A DNA stretch of 19,928 nt from Eggerthellaceae bacterium (lineage in GTDB: Bacteria > Actinomycetota > Coriobacteriia > Coriobacteriales > Eggerthellaceae), in assembly GCA_900754495.1 (NCBI GenBank), contig CAAEDC010000184.1, positions 1 to 19,928 of the forward strand, in the 5' to 3' direction. A program made the translations under genes and the position numbers. How positions within the stretch are numbered: position 1 is the first letter of the stretch; every line of letters begins with the position of its first letter. This document shows, piece by piece, positions 1 through 7,099 of the stretch. Under the pieces are notes generated by a model. The model was not told the origin of the DNA. It saw only the letters and a list, made by a program, of their open reading frames with translations, and did no database searches.

Positions 1-131
1 CAGTTCCAGATCGTTGTTTTCGCCCGCTGAGCTGGGCCTATGCCGGAATCTCTCCCACAGAAACCACCGAAGAGCCAAAAATAGTCTTAAAGTCGGGCGA
101 CGCCTATTGGCGCATGGACGGATACGCGTAA
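1..131 (+). CDS. 3' end of an unidentified gene (partial)
   Basis: The third forward frame is open from the window edge to a TAA at 129-131, giving the last 42 residues of a protein that begins outside the window. The readable C-terminus is hydrophilic and mixed in composition (ends ...VLKSGDAYWRMDGYA) and looks more like real protein than the Arg/Ser-rich shadow frames around it. No family is recognisable from so short a piece. The hairpin element at 158-216 begins 26 nt after its stop codon, a usual place for a REP-like or terminator-like element. The call rests on composition and position only; the alternative is that the first 150 nt are non-coding. Confidence 0.45.
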   Translation, partial: VPDRCFRPLSWAYAGISPTETTEEPKIVLKSGDAYWRMDGYA

Positions 132-157
132 ACGCCCACCTGCCTTTCACTCGCGCC

Positions 158-216
158 GATTCTCGACCGAAATGCGGAATTGGACGGCAAATTATTCCGC
201 ATTTCGGTCGAGAATC
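158..216. repeat. Hairpin repeat element, copy 1
   Basis: Perfect 23-bp inverted repeat (158-180 and 194-216) around a 13-nt loop (181-193). The core of the stem is CGACCGAAATGCGGAAT and its complement. Near-identical copy at 1524-1580 and a diverged copy at 16689-16739. No T-run follows on either strand, so it is not a classical intrinsic terminator. It sits between the partial gene ending at 131 and the gene starting at 368. REP-like or small non-autonomous element is inferred. Confidence 0.85.
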
Positions 217-367
217 AACGCGAGCAGCGTCAGGAGCTCCTTCAAACCGGGCGAGCAGTTCACCGATCCGTTACGTTTTCCGCCGCCGACCAGTGCCCGT
301 GAGAGAATCGCATTCCCGCAAATTCGGCCCACCGAGCGCTCCGAGCGCGGATTGGAGGCGAGACGCG

Positions 368-1441
368 ATGACTCGAGCACGCGATCCCCGGACAGAGGGG
401 TTCCTGACGCGATCCGAAAAGCTCGGCGAGTTTGCCGCGACATTCGATCCCGCGCTTCGGCATAATCTTCGCTATCGCATCGAAAGAGGCGAGGTCATCA
501 AACCCGCTCCGGGCGTATACGCGCGAAGATCCTGCTGGGAGAGCCTCTCGAAGCGAGAAAGGGCGTATCGGACGATCGCGGCGCTCCAACGCATCCATCC
601 CACCTGGACGTTCTGCCACAATTCGGCCGCCGTCGCGCTCGGGCTCCCGATCGCGCTCGACGATCTCGACTCGGTGCATATCGCAGTAGGCCCCGCGCAA
701 CGGGGCCGCTCCACGAAAGGGGTGATCCGGCACGTCGTCGAGAACGATCGGCCCATTGTCGTAAGAGGGATCAGAACCACGTCGCTGGAGCGCACCGTGT
801 TTGACTGCATGAGAATCGCGGACTTCGGAATGGCGATCGCAATTTCAGACTACGCGCTTCGGCAAAGCGAGATCTCCAAAGCCCTCCGCGGCAAGGCCAA
901 GCAAAGCAGAGCCCGCTACCTCGCTTATTTCAGCTCACTCGGCATGCGAAAACTGAAAGGGGCGCGCCGGGCATCGATCGCCATGCTCTATGCTGACCCG
1001 AGAAGCGAAAGTGTTGGGGAGTCACTCGCACGCGCCACGATGATCGAGATGGGGTTCGCCTTGCCTGATTTGCAGAGAACGCTGCCCCACCCTTTGGATC
1101 CCGGCAAGACGTTCCGCGTGGATTTCTGCTGGCTGCGGGAAGACGGAACGCGCATCATCGGCGAGTTCGATGGCGCGGTGAAATACGAGAATCCCGAGAC
1201 GAGGGGCGGCGTCTCGGCATTGAAGGTGCTGGAAGACGAACGTCGCCGCGAGTCCTTGCTGTCGGTATACGGAATGCCCATAGTGCGATTCTCGTACAAG
1301 GATGTGATGAACAAGGGGTATTTCGCACGACTCCTAAGACGTTTCGGAGTGCCGGAGCGCGAGGAAATGGCGAGGGCGTTTCACAGGATCGCAGCCGGAG
1401 GGGTGCCTTCCGCGCAGACCTTTTCCATTGCTGAATACTAA
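368..1441 (+). CDS. AbiEi-like (type IV antitoxin-like) protein with nuclease-like C-terminal domain
   Basis: 357 residues. The ATG at 368 is preceded by GGAGG at 354-358 with 9-nt spacing, so I prefer it to the long in-frame upstream extension, which runs through the hairpin repeat. Residues about 10-165 resemble the AbiEi antitoxin/transcriptional-regulator module common in actinomycetes (LTR....LRYRIERGEVIKPAPGVY, then a region ending TTSLERTVFDCMR). The C-terminal part carries a pattern resembling PD-(D/E)XK/DUF559 proteins: E218, D252 in VDFCW, E266-x-D268 in GEFDG and K272. No AbiEii nucleotidyltransferase toxin gene is adjacent, so this is an orphan member and probably not half of a standard AbiE pair. 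It is flanked by hairpin copies 1 and 2. Known: such fusion proteins are frequent and mostly uncharacterised. Inferred: a DNA-binding or nuclease role. Family call fairly sure, function unknown. Confidence 0.75.
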   Translation: MTRARDPRTEGFLTRSEKLGEFAATFDPALRHNLRYRIERGEVIKPAPGVYARRSCWESLSKRERAYRTIAALQRIHPTWTFCHNSAAVALGLPIALDDLDSVHIAVGPAQRGRSTKGVIRHVVENDRPIVVRGIRTTSLERTVFDCMRIADFGMAIAISDYALRQSEISKALRGKAKQSRARYLAYFSSLGMRKLKGARRASIAMLYADPRSESVGESLARATMIEMGFALPDLQRTLPHPLDPGKTFRVDFCWLREDGTRIIGEFDGAVKYENPETRGGVSALKVLEDERRRESLLSVYGMPIVRFSYKDVMNKGYFARLLRRFGVPEREEMARAFHRIAAGGVPSAQTFSIAEY

Positions 1442-1523
1442 CCTGCCCAGAAGGCGGCAAAACGGCAGGTACCGGATCGCATCAATCGTCATACCGAAAC
1501 AGCACGAAATGTCGAACGAGCCT

Positions 1524-1580
1524 GTTCTCGACCGAAATGCGGAATTGGACGGCAAGTTATTCCGCATTTCGGTCGAGAAC
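1524..1580. repeat. Hairpin repeat element, copy 2
   Basis: Perfect 22-bp inverted repeat (1524-1545 and 1559-1580) with a 13-nt loop (1546-1558). It matches copy 1 at all but the outermost bases and one loop base (A to G). It lies between the convergent genes ending at 1441 (+) and 1665 (-). The only other thing seen in the 223-nt gap 1442-1664 is unremarkable sequence. Confidence 0.85.
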
Positions 1581-1664
1581 CGCCAAGCGAGCGGCATCCG
1601 CTACCGGATGATGGCGGATGCCGACGTATTCGTTCGGACGCGAAATCCAAAGCCAACCGCGACG

Positions 1665-1988
1665 CTACTTCTCCTCGTAGAGTTCGATGATGGCGTCGTC
1701 TTTGATGACGAACGCCAGGCGGACGTTGTCGCCGAGGCTCTCGGGGCCGAAGATCACGCGATCGGCGTCGGCGATGTAGTGCTCGATGTCGTCAACGGCG
1801 TAGGCGACGTGCGGCTGCTTGGAGAGGATCTCGGGGAAGCGCGTGCCCTCCTCGAACTTGAGGTACTCGATCTTGTAGTCGTAGGCGTCCACGCTCTCGT
1901 TGACCCAGAAACCGCCCCACTCGTTGTAGACCATGCCGGGCTTCTTGTTGAGGACGGGGATGCCGATGTGCATGTAGGTTGCGGACAT
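1665..1988 (-). CDS. VOC-superfamily (glyoxalase-fold) protein, last gene of the aldolase/Dha operon
   Basis: 107 residues, a single-domain protein of the vicinal-oxygen-chelate fold. Positions that fit VOC metal ligands are H7 in MHIGIP, H60 in HVAYAVDD and E102 in IIELYEE. The start ATG (1986-1988) has AAAGG about 8 nt upstream on its strand; the in-frame extension above it is Arg-rich repeat sequence and not credible protein. It follows dhaK by 236 nt, a gap filled by a 34-bp degenerate tandem repeat. The operon context suggests it acts on a triose, tetrose or related carbonyl compound as an isomerase, epimerase or lyase, but the reaction cannot be read from sequence. Fold assignment moderately sure; substrate unknown. 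Confidence 0.75.
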   Translation of the reverse strand: MSATYMHIGIPVLNKKPGMVYNEWGGFWVNESVDAYDYKIEYLKFEEGTRFPEILSKQPHVAYAVDDIEHYIADADRVIFGPESLGDNVRLAFVIKDDAIIELYEEK

Positions 1989-2017
1989 GGGAGACCTTTC
2001 TCTTGTCGGATCGCCGC

Positions 2018-2222
2018 GCCGCCGCAGGTGGGCGGCGCTGCGATCAGGAGGTGCCGCCGAGGATGGACGGCGCGGCGTTCGGGGACGCCGCCGCAGATGG
2101 ACGGCTCGACATCCAGGGCACCGCCGCGGATAGGCGCCGCGACGCTCGGGGGATGTCGCCACTGGTGGGAAGCGCGGCGTTCGAGCGCGCCGCTGCATCC
2201 AAAGGCGACACGAAATACCGGA
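2018..2222. repeat. Degenerate 34-bp tandem repeat array, about 5-6 units
   Basis: Units begin at 2018, 2053, 2087, 2120/2121, 2155 and 2189, that is every 33-35 nt. Unit heads read GCCGCCGCAGGTGG, GCCGCCGAGGATGG, GCCGCCGCAGATGG, (A)CCGCCGCGGATAGG, GTCGCCACTGGTGG and, weakly, GCCGCTGCATCC. The 12-mer GCGCGGCGTTCG recurs at 2070-2081 and 2172-2183, exactly three periods apart. The period is not a multiple of three and no frame gives convincing protein. The array occupies nearly the whole dhaK-to-VOC intercistronic gap. Confidence 0.65.
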
Positions 2223-2224
2223 GG

Positions 2225-3220
2225 CTACTCTTTGAAGAACACGGGCGTGTGCGCCGGCGTGTTCCACAGGCGGAGGAACTCGTCGTCCCACTTGGCGATG
2301 TTCATCTGGAAGCCGCCCGCCTCCTGGACGGTGAGGATCTCGCCCACCATGTTGGCGACGACCTCGATGCCGAGGCCCTGCAGGTACTCGACGGTGTCCT
2401 TGTAGAGGATGAGCTGCTCCATCATCGTGGTGGCGCCGCATCCGTTGATCATGACGAACGCCTTGTCGCCGGACGCCAGGCCCAGATGCTCCACCAGCTT
2501 GGGCGCGATGAGCGCGACGGTCTCCTTGGACGAGGCCATCGGCACGCGCACGCCGCCGCCCTCGCCGTGCTGTCCGGCGCCGATCTCCATCTGGTCGGTC
2601 TCGCCCAGATCGCCGAACGACATGCCGTTTTGCGGATGCGTCGCGTCGGTGGACTTGACGGTGATGGAGGCCATGTTGTCAGCGTAGCGCTGGGCGATAT
2701 CGGCGACCTCGTCGAGCGTCTTGCCCTCGGCGGCGGCAGCGGCGGCGATGTGGTAGACCGGCACGCAACCCGCCAGGCCGCGCTGGTTGTCCTCGCACTC
2801 CTCGTTGTAGCGGATCTCCTCGCCGGTGACGACCTGGCGCACGTTCATGCCGGCCTTCTTGGCCAGCTTCATGGCCTGCTTGCCCGCCAGTTGGTCGCCC
2901 GCGTAGTTGAGCGTGAGAAGAAGCACGCCATGTCCCTTGTCGGCGAGCTTCATCGCCTCGAACACCGCGGCGCCGTTGGGCGCGGCGAAGATGTCGCCGT
3001 CGACCTGGATGTCGAGCATGCCCGGCCCGACGAAACCCTTCTGCGCGGGCTCGTGGCCGCTGCCGCCGTAGGTGACGATCGTCACGCGGTCGGCGTCGGC
3101 GAGCGCGCGGCTGACCACCGTGTGGTCGTCGACCGTGAGGATGTCGCCGTAGGCAAGGCCGAAACCGGCAAGCTCCTCCTCGGTGATGGTTTCCTGGCTG
3201 TTGATGAACTTCTTCATCAT
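2225..3220 (-). CDS. dhaK: Dihydroxyacetone kinase subunit DhaK (divergent)
   Basis: 331 residues, about the usual DhaK length (near 356 in E. coli). DhaK binds dihydroxyacetone covalently through a histidine. Seen here: GGSGHEPAQKGFVGPGMLD at 52-70 with H56, NYAGD with D109, and GAGQHGE with H218. These positions equal E. coli H56, D109 and H218, so the substrate pocket is intact. The segment where classical DhaK has ...GIAGT.(F/L)VHK is altered to RGLAGCVPVYHI, and the middle is otherwise divergent. The first of two ATGs is chosen because GAAGGAG lies 8 nt before it. DhaL is upstream in the same operon. A DhaM phosphotransferase subunit is not in the window, so phosphoryl donor and true substrate (dihydroxyacetone, erythrulose or another short ketose) remain open. 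Confidence 0.92.
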   Translation of the reverse strand: MMKKFINSQETITEEELAGFGLAYGDILTVDDHTVVSRALADADRVTIVTYGGSGHEPAQKGFVGPGMLDIQVDGDIFAAPNGAAVFEAMKLADKGHGVLLLTLNYAGDQLAGKQAMKLAKKAGMNVRQVVTGEEIRYNEECEDNQRGLAGCVPVYHIAAAAAAEGKTLDEVADIAQRYADNMASITVKSTDATHPQNGMSFGDLGETDQMEIGAGQHGEGGGVRVPMASSKETVALIAPKLVEHLGLASGDKAFVMINGCGATTMMEQLILYKDTVEYLQGLGIEVVANMVGEILTVQEAGGFQMNIAKWDDEFLRLWNTPAHTPVFFKE

Positions 3221-3252
3221 GTCGTACGCTCCTTCTCTCGTGAGCTGGATAT

Positions 3253-3278
3253 GTTCGCCCGCGCGGGTGCGCGGGAAC
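3253..3278 (-). other. Intercistronic GC stem-loop upstream of dhaK
   Basis: CCCGCGC (3258-3264) pairs with GCGCGGG (3269-3275) around GGGT, extended by GTT/AAC outside a 2-nt bulge. It lies about 33 nt before the dhaK start on the transcribed strand. No T-run follows, so mRNA stabilisation or processing is likelier than termination. Confidence 0.5.
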
Positions 3279-3315
3279 GAAACCTGCAGGGCGGCGATGT
3301 GAAAAGAGGCGGTCG

Positions 3316-3445
3316 CTTTTTCGCATTCCCTCGCGCGCCTGGTTACGTTCGAATGAGAAAAAGCGATCGTCCCTTTTTCTCACCTTTTTCTCATTCCTGC
3401 GCATGGCGTCTGCGCTTGAGCGAGGCCCTCCCCTTCTCGCATTCC
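3316..3445. repeat. Direct and inverted repeats in the dhaL-dhaK gap
   Basis: A 14-nt motif CTTTTTCTCATTCC occurs at 3384-3397, with one change at 3316-3329 and three at 3432-3445. Its inverse GAATGAGAAAAAG is at 3351-3363 and pairs perfectly over 13 bp with 3384-3396, or over 9 bp with CTTTTTCTC at 3373-3381, so two hairpins compete. In addition GCGAGGCCCTC at 3420-3430 repeats the same 11-mer at 3462-3472 inside the dhaL 3' end. The AT-rich arms contrast with the GC-rich surroundings. Confidence 0.7.
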
Positions 3446-3451
3446 GGGGGG

Positions 3452-4060
3452 CTACGCCTGGGCGAGGCCCTCGAAGAACCGCGCCATGGAGACCGCGCCG
3501 GCGTCGGGCGTGCCGATGGTCTTGTCGCCGTAGCTTTTCGCGCGGCCGAACTTGGAGGCGAAGTTCCTCGTGTTCTCAGCACCCGCCCGCGCCGCTTGGG
3601 CCGCTTCCTCGAACAGCGCCGCTTCGTCGCCGTCGCAGGCGGCGATCGCCTCGCAGGCGGGGATGAACGCGTCCATCATGGTCTTGTCGCCGACCTGGGC
3701 GCCGCTCATGTCCGAAAGCTCCTCGAGCGCATGGGCGAACATCGCCTTGAGCTGGGCGGCGTCCGCCGCATCCCCCTCCGGCGTCGCTTCCTGCAGCGCG
3801 TCGAGCCACGTGTTCCACAGCGGCACGGCGCTGCCGCCGTTGAGCACCATCACGGCCATCGCCGCGTCGTCGAGCATCTCTTTGATGCCGCCGTCCGCCT
3901 CGACGACCGCGCCGTCGATGGCGCCCGCGATCTTGACCATGGTGAGGCCGTGGTCGGCGTCGCCGAAGTGCGAGTCGATCTCGGTGAGCTCTTCCTCGGC
4001 TGCGACGACCGCGGCGCAGGCGTTGCGCAGCCGCGTCGCAAGCTCTTCTTTCGTGATCAT
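3452..4060 (-). CDS. dhaL: Dihydroxyacetone kinase subunit DhaL
   Basis: 202 residues, normal for DhaL (about 210). DhaL carries the nucleotide and passes phosphate to the ketose held by DhaK. Seen: D29-x4-D34-A-D36-H37-G, the family's Mg-binding signature (usually GDGDHG, here GDADHG), DKTMMDAFIPA in the middle and GRAKSYGDKTIGTPDAGAVS near the C-terminus. The canonical GGASGPLYG loop is changed to GGSAVPLWN, which may alter nucleotide or partner contacts. The ATG at 4058-4060 with AGGAGGT-like sequence just upstream is chosen over a longer frame beginning in the gap. The 135-nt gap 4061-4195 to the aldolase gene holds only GC-rich potential stems. Operon order is aldolase, dhaL, dhaK, VOC. 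Confidence 0.92.
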   Translation of the reverse strand: MITKEELATRLRNACAAVVAAEEELTEIDSHFGDADHGLTMVKIAGAIDGAVVEADGGIKEMLDDAAMAVMVLNGGSAVPLWNTWLDALQEATPEGDAADAAQLKAMFAHALEELSDMSGAQVGDKTMMDAFIPACEAIAACDGDEAALFEEAAQAARAGAENTRNFASKFGRAKSYGDKTIGTPDAGAVSMARFFEGLAQA

Positions 4061-4195
4061 GGAAAACCTCCTGTTCCGAATCATCCGAACATCGTCCGGA
4101 AAACGGTGCGGCGGCACCGACGGCGATCCCGGGCGCATCGCCGGGCCATCGCGATCCGCCGGGCTTCGCCAGGCGGACCCGGCCGACAGCGGCGC

Positions 4196-5029
4196 CTACC
4201 TCCCCGCGCACCCCAGCACGCGGTAGTAGCGCCGCAGCACGTCCTTCATGGCTTCGTCACCGGCATGCAGCATCTTCGGCCAGCTGTCGGGACGCTGCCC
4301 GTAGACGGCGTCGCGCGCGGCGACGATGAAATCGGTGTACAGGTTGACCTTGGCGACGCCCCCCTGCGCGCACCGCGCCAGGTTCTCGTCTCCCGAGCCG
4401 GAGCCGCCGTGCAGCACGAGCGGGATCCCCAGCGCGTCGTTGAGCTCGGCAAGGCGCTCGAAGTTGATATGGGGCTCGCCCTTGTAGGCGCCGTGCTTGG
4501 TGCCGACGGAGACCGCCAGCGAGTCGACGCCGGTCGCGCGCAGCAGCTCCTCGGCCGCGGCCACCTCGGTGTAGACGTTCTCGGAGAGCGCGTGGTCGTT
4601 GCCCTCCTCCTCGGTGCCCACATGCCCGATCTCCGCCTCGACGGCGACGCCGCGCGCATGCGCGAGCTCGACGACGGCGCGCGTGCGGCGGATGTTCTCG
4701 GAGAGTTCCTCGCCGGATGCGTCGATCATGACGGAGGTGAACCCGCGCGCGATCGCCTCCTCGATGACGGGGAAGGTGACACCGTGGTCGAGATGGAGCG
4801 CGATCGGGGCATCGAAGCGCTCGGCGTAGAAGCGCCCGAGCTCGGCGGCCTCGTCGAGCGCGAGATGCTCGAGATGGACCTCGGCGAAGCTCAGGATGAG
4901 CGGCGCCTTGAGCTCGCCCGCCACCTGGCAGTACGCGCGAGCGGAGTTGGAATCGAGAAAGTCGGGGGATGGGATGGCATAGCCCCCCTCCCACGCGCGG
5001 CGCAGCATGTCCTGCGTTGAAACGAGCAT
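4196..5029 (-). CDS. Class II (zinc-dependent) fructose-bisphosphate/tagatose-bisphosphate-type aldolase
   Basis: 277 residues, typical for class II aldolases, which cleave or form ketose bisphosphates using dihydroxyacetone phosphate. Seen: catalytic D81 followed by zinc ligand H82 in LHLDHG, the FTSVMIDASGE segment, E131-A-E133 in AVEAEIGHVG, zinc ligand H179 in GTKHGAYKG, zinc ligand H207 in VLHGGSGSG, and the KVNLYTD phosphate-binding strand. The start ATG (5027-5029) has AAGGAG 6 nt before it. It is the first gene of the operon with dhaL and dhaK, so the module probably links free and phosphorylated short ketoses to aldol chemistry. Sequence alone does not separate fructose, tagatose or another substrate. 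Whether this is the cell's glycolytic aldolase is unknown. Confidence 0.92.
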   Translation of the reverse strand: MLVSTQDMLRRAWEGGYAIPSPDFLDSNSARAYCQVAGELKAPLILSFAEVHLEHLALDEAAELGRFYAERFDAPIALHLDHGVTFPVIEEAIARGFTSVMIDASGEELSENIRRTRAVVELAHARGVAVEAEIGHVGTEEEGNDHALSENVYTEVAAAEELLRATGVDSLAVSVGTKHGAYKGEPHINFERLAELNDALGIPLVLHGGSGSGDENLARCAQGGVAKVNLYTDFIVAARDAVYGQRPDSWPKMLHAGDEAMKDVLRRYYRVLGCAGR

Positions 5030-5122
5030 ATGCGGCTCCTTTCGGATCGCCCTGGGAGGCTGCGGGCCCCTGCCGTCCGCCGCAGGGCGCCCCAAGCGGG
5101 CTCCGAGCGGCATCTGCGCCCA

Positions 5123-5128
5123 ATTATA
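5123..5128 (-). promoter_or_regulatory. Candidate -10 box for the aldolase-dhaL-dhaK-VOC operon
   Basis: ATTATA on + reads TATAAT on the minus strand, about 95 nt upstream of the aldolase start, in an otherwise GC-rich region. No good -35 hexamer is present at 16-18 nt. The leader between it and the gene is rich in GC stems. Confidence 0.5.
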
Positions 5129-5336
5129 TCCCGATCCAAGGAGGAAGGCACCTTTTGCGCAGGGGCCCTGTCCGAAAACGCGCGCGTTGCCGGACCGCAC
5201 GCCTCCCTTGAGTCCGTCCCGCCGCCACGTGGCACGGCGAGCCGATCGACGCCCGCGATGCGGCGGCGCGAACTGGCGCCGCCTCTCGACGCGCGGACAC
5301 GGAGGTCGTATACTGTGCGCGTCGGCCGAGCGGGAC

Positions 5337-5411
5337 ATGGGGTTCCGCAGCGCGCGTGGCGGCGCCATCGGGCCGACGAGGAGGATCAGAGACATCTTGC
5401 GCATCCGTTAG
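5337..5411 (+). CDS. Possible short leader peptide ORF upstream of the ABC-F gene
   Basis: 24 codons (starts MGFRSARGG, ends DILRIR, stop TAG at 5409-5411), basic and Arg-rich. It lies just downstream of the TATACT box at 5309-5314 and has no clear Shine-Dalgarno site. ABC-F resistance genes are often controlled by leader peptides and attenuation, which is the only reason to list it. In GC-rich DNA an ORF this short can easily be chance. Confidence 0.2.
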   Translation: MGFRSARGGAIGPTRRIRDILRIR

Positions 5412-5466
5412 ACATTTCCCATCCGCATCCGGCGCGGCGCATTTGCGCCCGGGCGGCCAGCGCGCA

Positions 5467-5525
5467 GCATGCGACGGCAACACCATCGGACGCCGCATGC
5501 AAGAGCGCGCCTTCTGAACGCATGC
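5467..5525 (+). repeat. Three GCATGC repeats able to form alternative hairpins before the ABC-F gene
   Basis: GCATGC occurs at 5467-5472, 5495-5500 and 5520-5525. The first and second can pair over 7 bp (5467-5473 with 5494-5500); the second and third give an exclusive alternative. No T-run is present, so classical attenuation is not shown. Confidence 0.35.
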
Positions 5526-5583
5526 GACGTGCAACGCGGCTCCGATAGCCGGCACCGCACGCACTATCGAGGAGAGATGTCCG

Positions 5584-7059
5584 ATGCAGATCACCCTGTC
5601 CGACGTGAGCTATACCTACCCTTCCGCCGTCGAACCCATCCTGAAAGACGTATCGATCACCTTCCCGCAAGGCTGGAGCGGCCTTCTGGGCGACAACGGC
5701 TGCGGCAAGACGACGCTTGCCAAGATCGTCTGCGGCATGATCGAGCCCGACGCCGGCGCGGTCACCCGGGGCCTGTTCGCGCTCATGTGCGCCCAGGAAA
5801 CGGCCACGCCTCCCGACGGGTTGTCCGACTTCGCGCTCGATTACGGGCGCGAGGCGCGCGAGCTGCGCCGCATCTTCCGCATCGAGGACGACATGGCGTG
5901 GCGCTACGACGAGCTGTCCTGCGGCGAGCAGAAGAAGCTTCAGGTGGCGGCGACGCTATGGCAGCGCCCGGACGTGCTCGTCCTGGACGAGCCGACCAAC
6001 CACATCGACCACGAGGCGCGCGAGCAGCTGACCTGCGCGCTGCGCCGCTTCAACGGGATCGGGATCCTCGTGAGCCACGATCGCGAGCTGCTCGACGCGC
6101 TGGCAGAGCGCTGCGTCTCGTTCGAGGCGGGCGGGCTGACGGTGCGCCCGGGCGGCTACACCGCCGCGCACGGCCAGGCGGAACTCGAGCGCGCGACGAT
6201 GGTGCGCGAGCGGAAGGCGGCGAAGGACAGCCTGGCGCGCCTCGCCGCCGAGAAGGACGCGCGGGCGCACGAGGCGGCGCGGGCGAAAGCGCGCATGAGC
6301 AAGCGCCACCTGGATCCGAAGGACCGCTCGGCAAAAGCCATGATCGACCTCGCCAGATACAGCGGCCAGGACGGCGCGCGCGGGAAACTGTCGGCGCAGA
6401 TGGACGCGCGGCTTGCGTCGGCGCGGGAGCGCGTGGCGAACGCACGCGTCGAGAAGCGCTACGACGGCGACCTCTGGCTCGACGCGCGCCCCAGCCCGCG
6501 CAAAACGCTCGCGCGCATCGAGCCGGCGGAGATACCCTGCGGCGAAGGCGCGCTGGCGCTCCCCCGCCTCTTCGTCGGCAACATCGACCACATCGGCGTC
6601 AAAGGACCCAACGGCGCCGGCAAGACGACGCTCCTCGAGCATGTGCGCACGCTTCTGGATCCGGAGATCCCGCTCCTCGATATCCCGCAGGAGCTCGATG
6701 CGGCGCAGCGTGCGGCGGTCCTCGCACGCGCCGACGCCCTCTCCGACGCCGAGCGCGGAGCGGTTCTGTCCATCGTGGCGCAGCTGAACTCCCGGCCCGA
6801 CCGTATCCTGGAGGGCGGCAGCACGAGCCCTGGGGAGATGCGCAAGCTCATGCTCGCACTCGGCATGCTCGACCGTCCCGAGCTCATCATCATGGACGAG
6901 CCGACCAACCACCTGGACCTCCACTCCACCGAAGCGCTGGAGCGCGCGCTCGCGGCGTATCCCGGAGCGCTGCTGCTGGTGAGCCACGACCATGCGTTCC
7001 TGGAGGCGTGCACCGATCGCATATGGGAGGTCAGCGGCGGCGTCGTACGGGAAGTGTGA
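5584..7059 (+). CDS. ABC-F family ATPase (ribosome-associated; possible antibiotic ribosomal protection)
   Basis: 491 residues, two ABC domains and no membrane segments, as in ABC-F proteins that bind the ribosomal E site. Domain 1: Walker A GDNGCGKTT 36-44, signature LSCGE 111-115, Walker B VLVLDEP with H-loop H165. A charged, Arg/Lys/Ala-rich linker spans about 195-310. Domain 2: Walker A GPNGAGKTT 341-349, variant signature SPGEM 415-419, Walker B LIIMDEPTNHLD. GGAG lies 9 nt before the ATG. The length and two-domain layout match both resistance types (Lsa/Vga-like) and housekeeping ABC-Fs (YdiF/YbiT-like); drug protection cannot be decided from sequence. Its long, structured leader would suit induced expression. 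It ends convergent with the ogt genes. Family call is secure. Confidence 0.93.
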   Translation: MQITLSDVSYTYPSAVEPILKDVSITFPQGWSGLLGDNGCGKTTLAKIVCGMIEPDAGAVTRGLFALMCAQETATPPDGLSDFALDYGREARELRRIFRIEDDMAWRYDELSCGEQKKLQVAATLWQRPDVLVLDEPTNHIDHEAREQLTCALRRFNGIGILVSHDRELLDALAERCVSFEAGGLTVRPGGYTAAHGQAELERATMVRERKAAKDSLARLAAEKDARAHEAARAKARMSKRHLDPKDRSAKAMIDLARYSGQDGARGKLSAQMDARLASARERVANARVEKRYDGDLWLDARPSPRKTLARIEPAEIPCGEGALALPRLFVGNIDHIGVKGPNGAGKTTLLEHVRTLLDPEIPLLDIPQELDAAQRAAVLARADALSDAERGAVLSIVAQLNSRPDRILEGGSTSPGEMRKLMLALGMLDRPELIIMDEPTNHLDLHSTEALERALAAYPGALLLVSHDHAFLEACTDRIWEVSGGVVREV

Positions 7060-7099
7060 TTGAAGGGTCCGCCCTACGCGCCCGAAAGCCTTCGCCCCA

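Larger units (their letters stand above)
5030..5583. other. Divergent intergenic region, 554 nt
   Basis: Holds the operon leader and -10 box for the minus-strand genes (5030-5128). On the + strand it contains a possible promoter (TCGACG at 5286-5291, 17-nt spacer, TATACT at 5309-5314), a 24-codon ORF (5337-5411) beginning 22 nt after that -10, and three GCATGC palindromes at 5467, 5495 and 5520 that could pair in alternative ways before the ABC-F gene. I see no further gene in it. Confidence 0.5.

Noticed and set aside
14..367. In-frame N-terminal extension of the AbiEi-like gene.
   Set aside because: It translates the hairpin element and basic low-complexity sequence; the ATG at 368 has a proper GGAGG site.
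158..1580. Composite transposon or insertion sequence bounded by the two hairpins.
   Set aside because: No transposase, no target-site duplication seen, and a third copy stands alone; REP-like element is simpler.
2018..2222. CRISPR array, because of the regular 34-nt spacing.
   Set aside because: Units are contiguous and degenerate over their whole length; there are no constant repeats with unique spacers, and no cas genes.
1979..5020. A 1013-codon open frame on the + strand across the Dha/aldolase operon.
   Set aside because: It is antisense to four genes with intact motifs, has His/Asp/Val/Arg-rich low-complexity composition and crosses the 34-bp array; GC-rich antisense frames stay open by chance.
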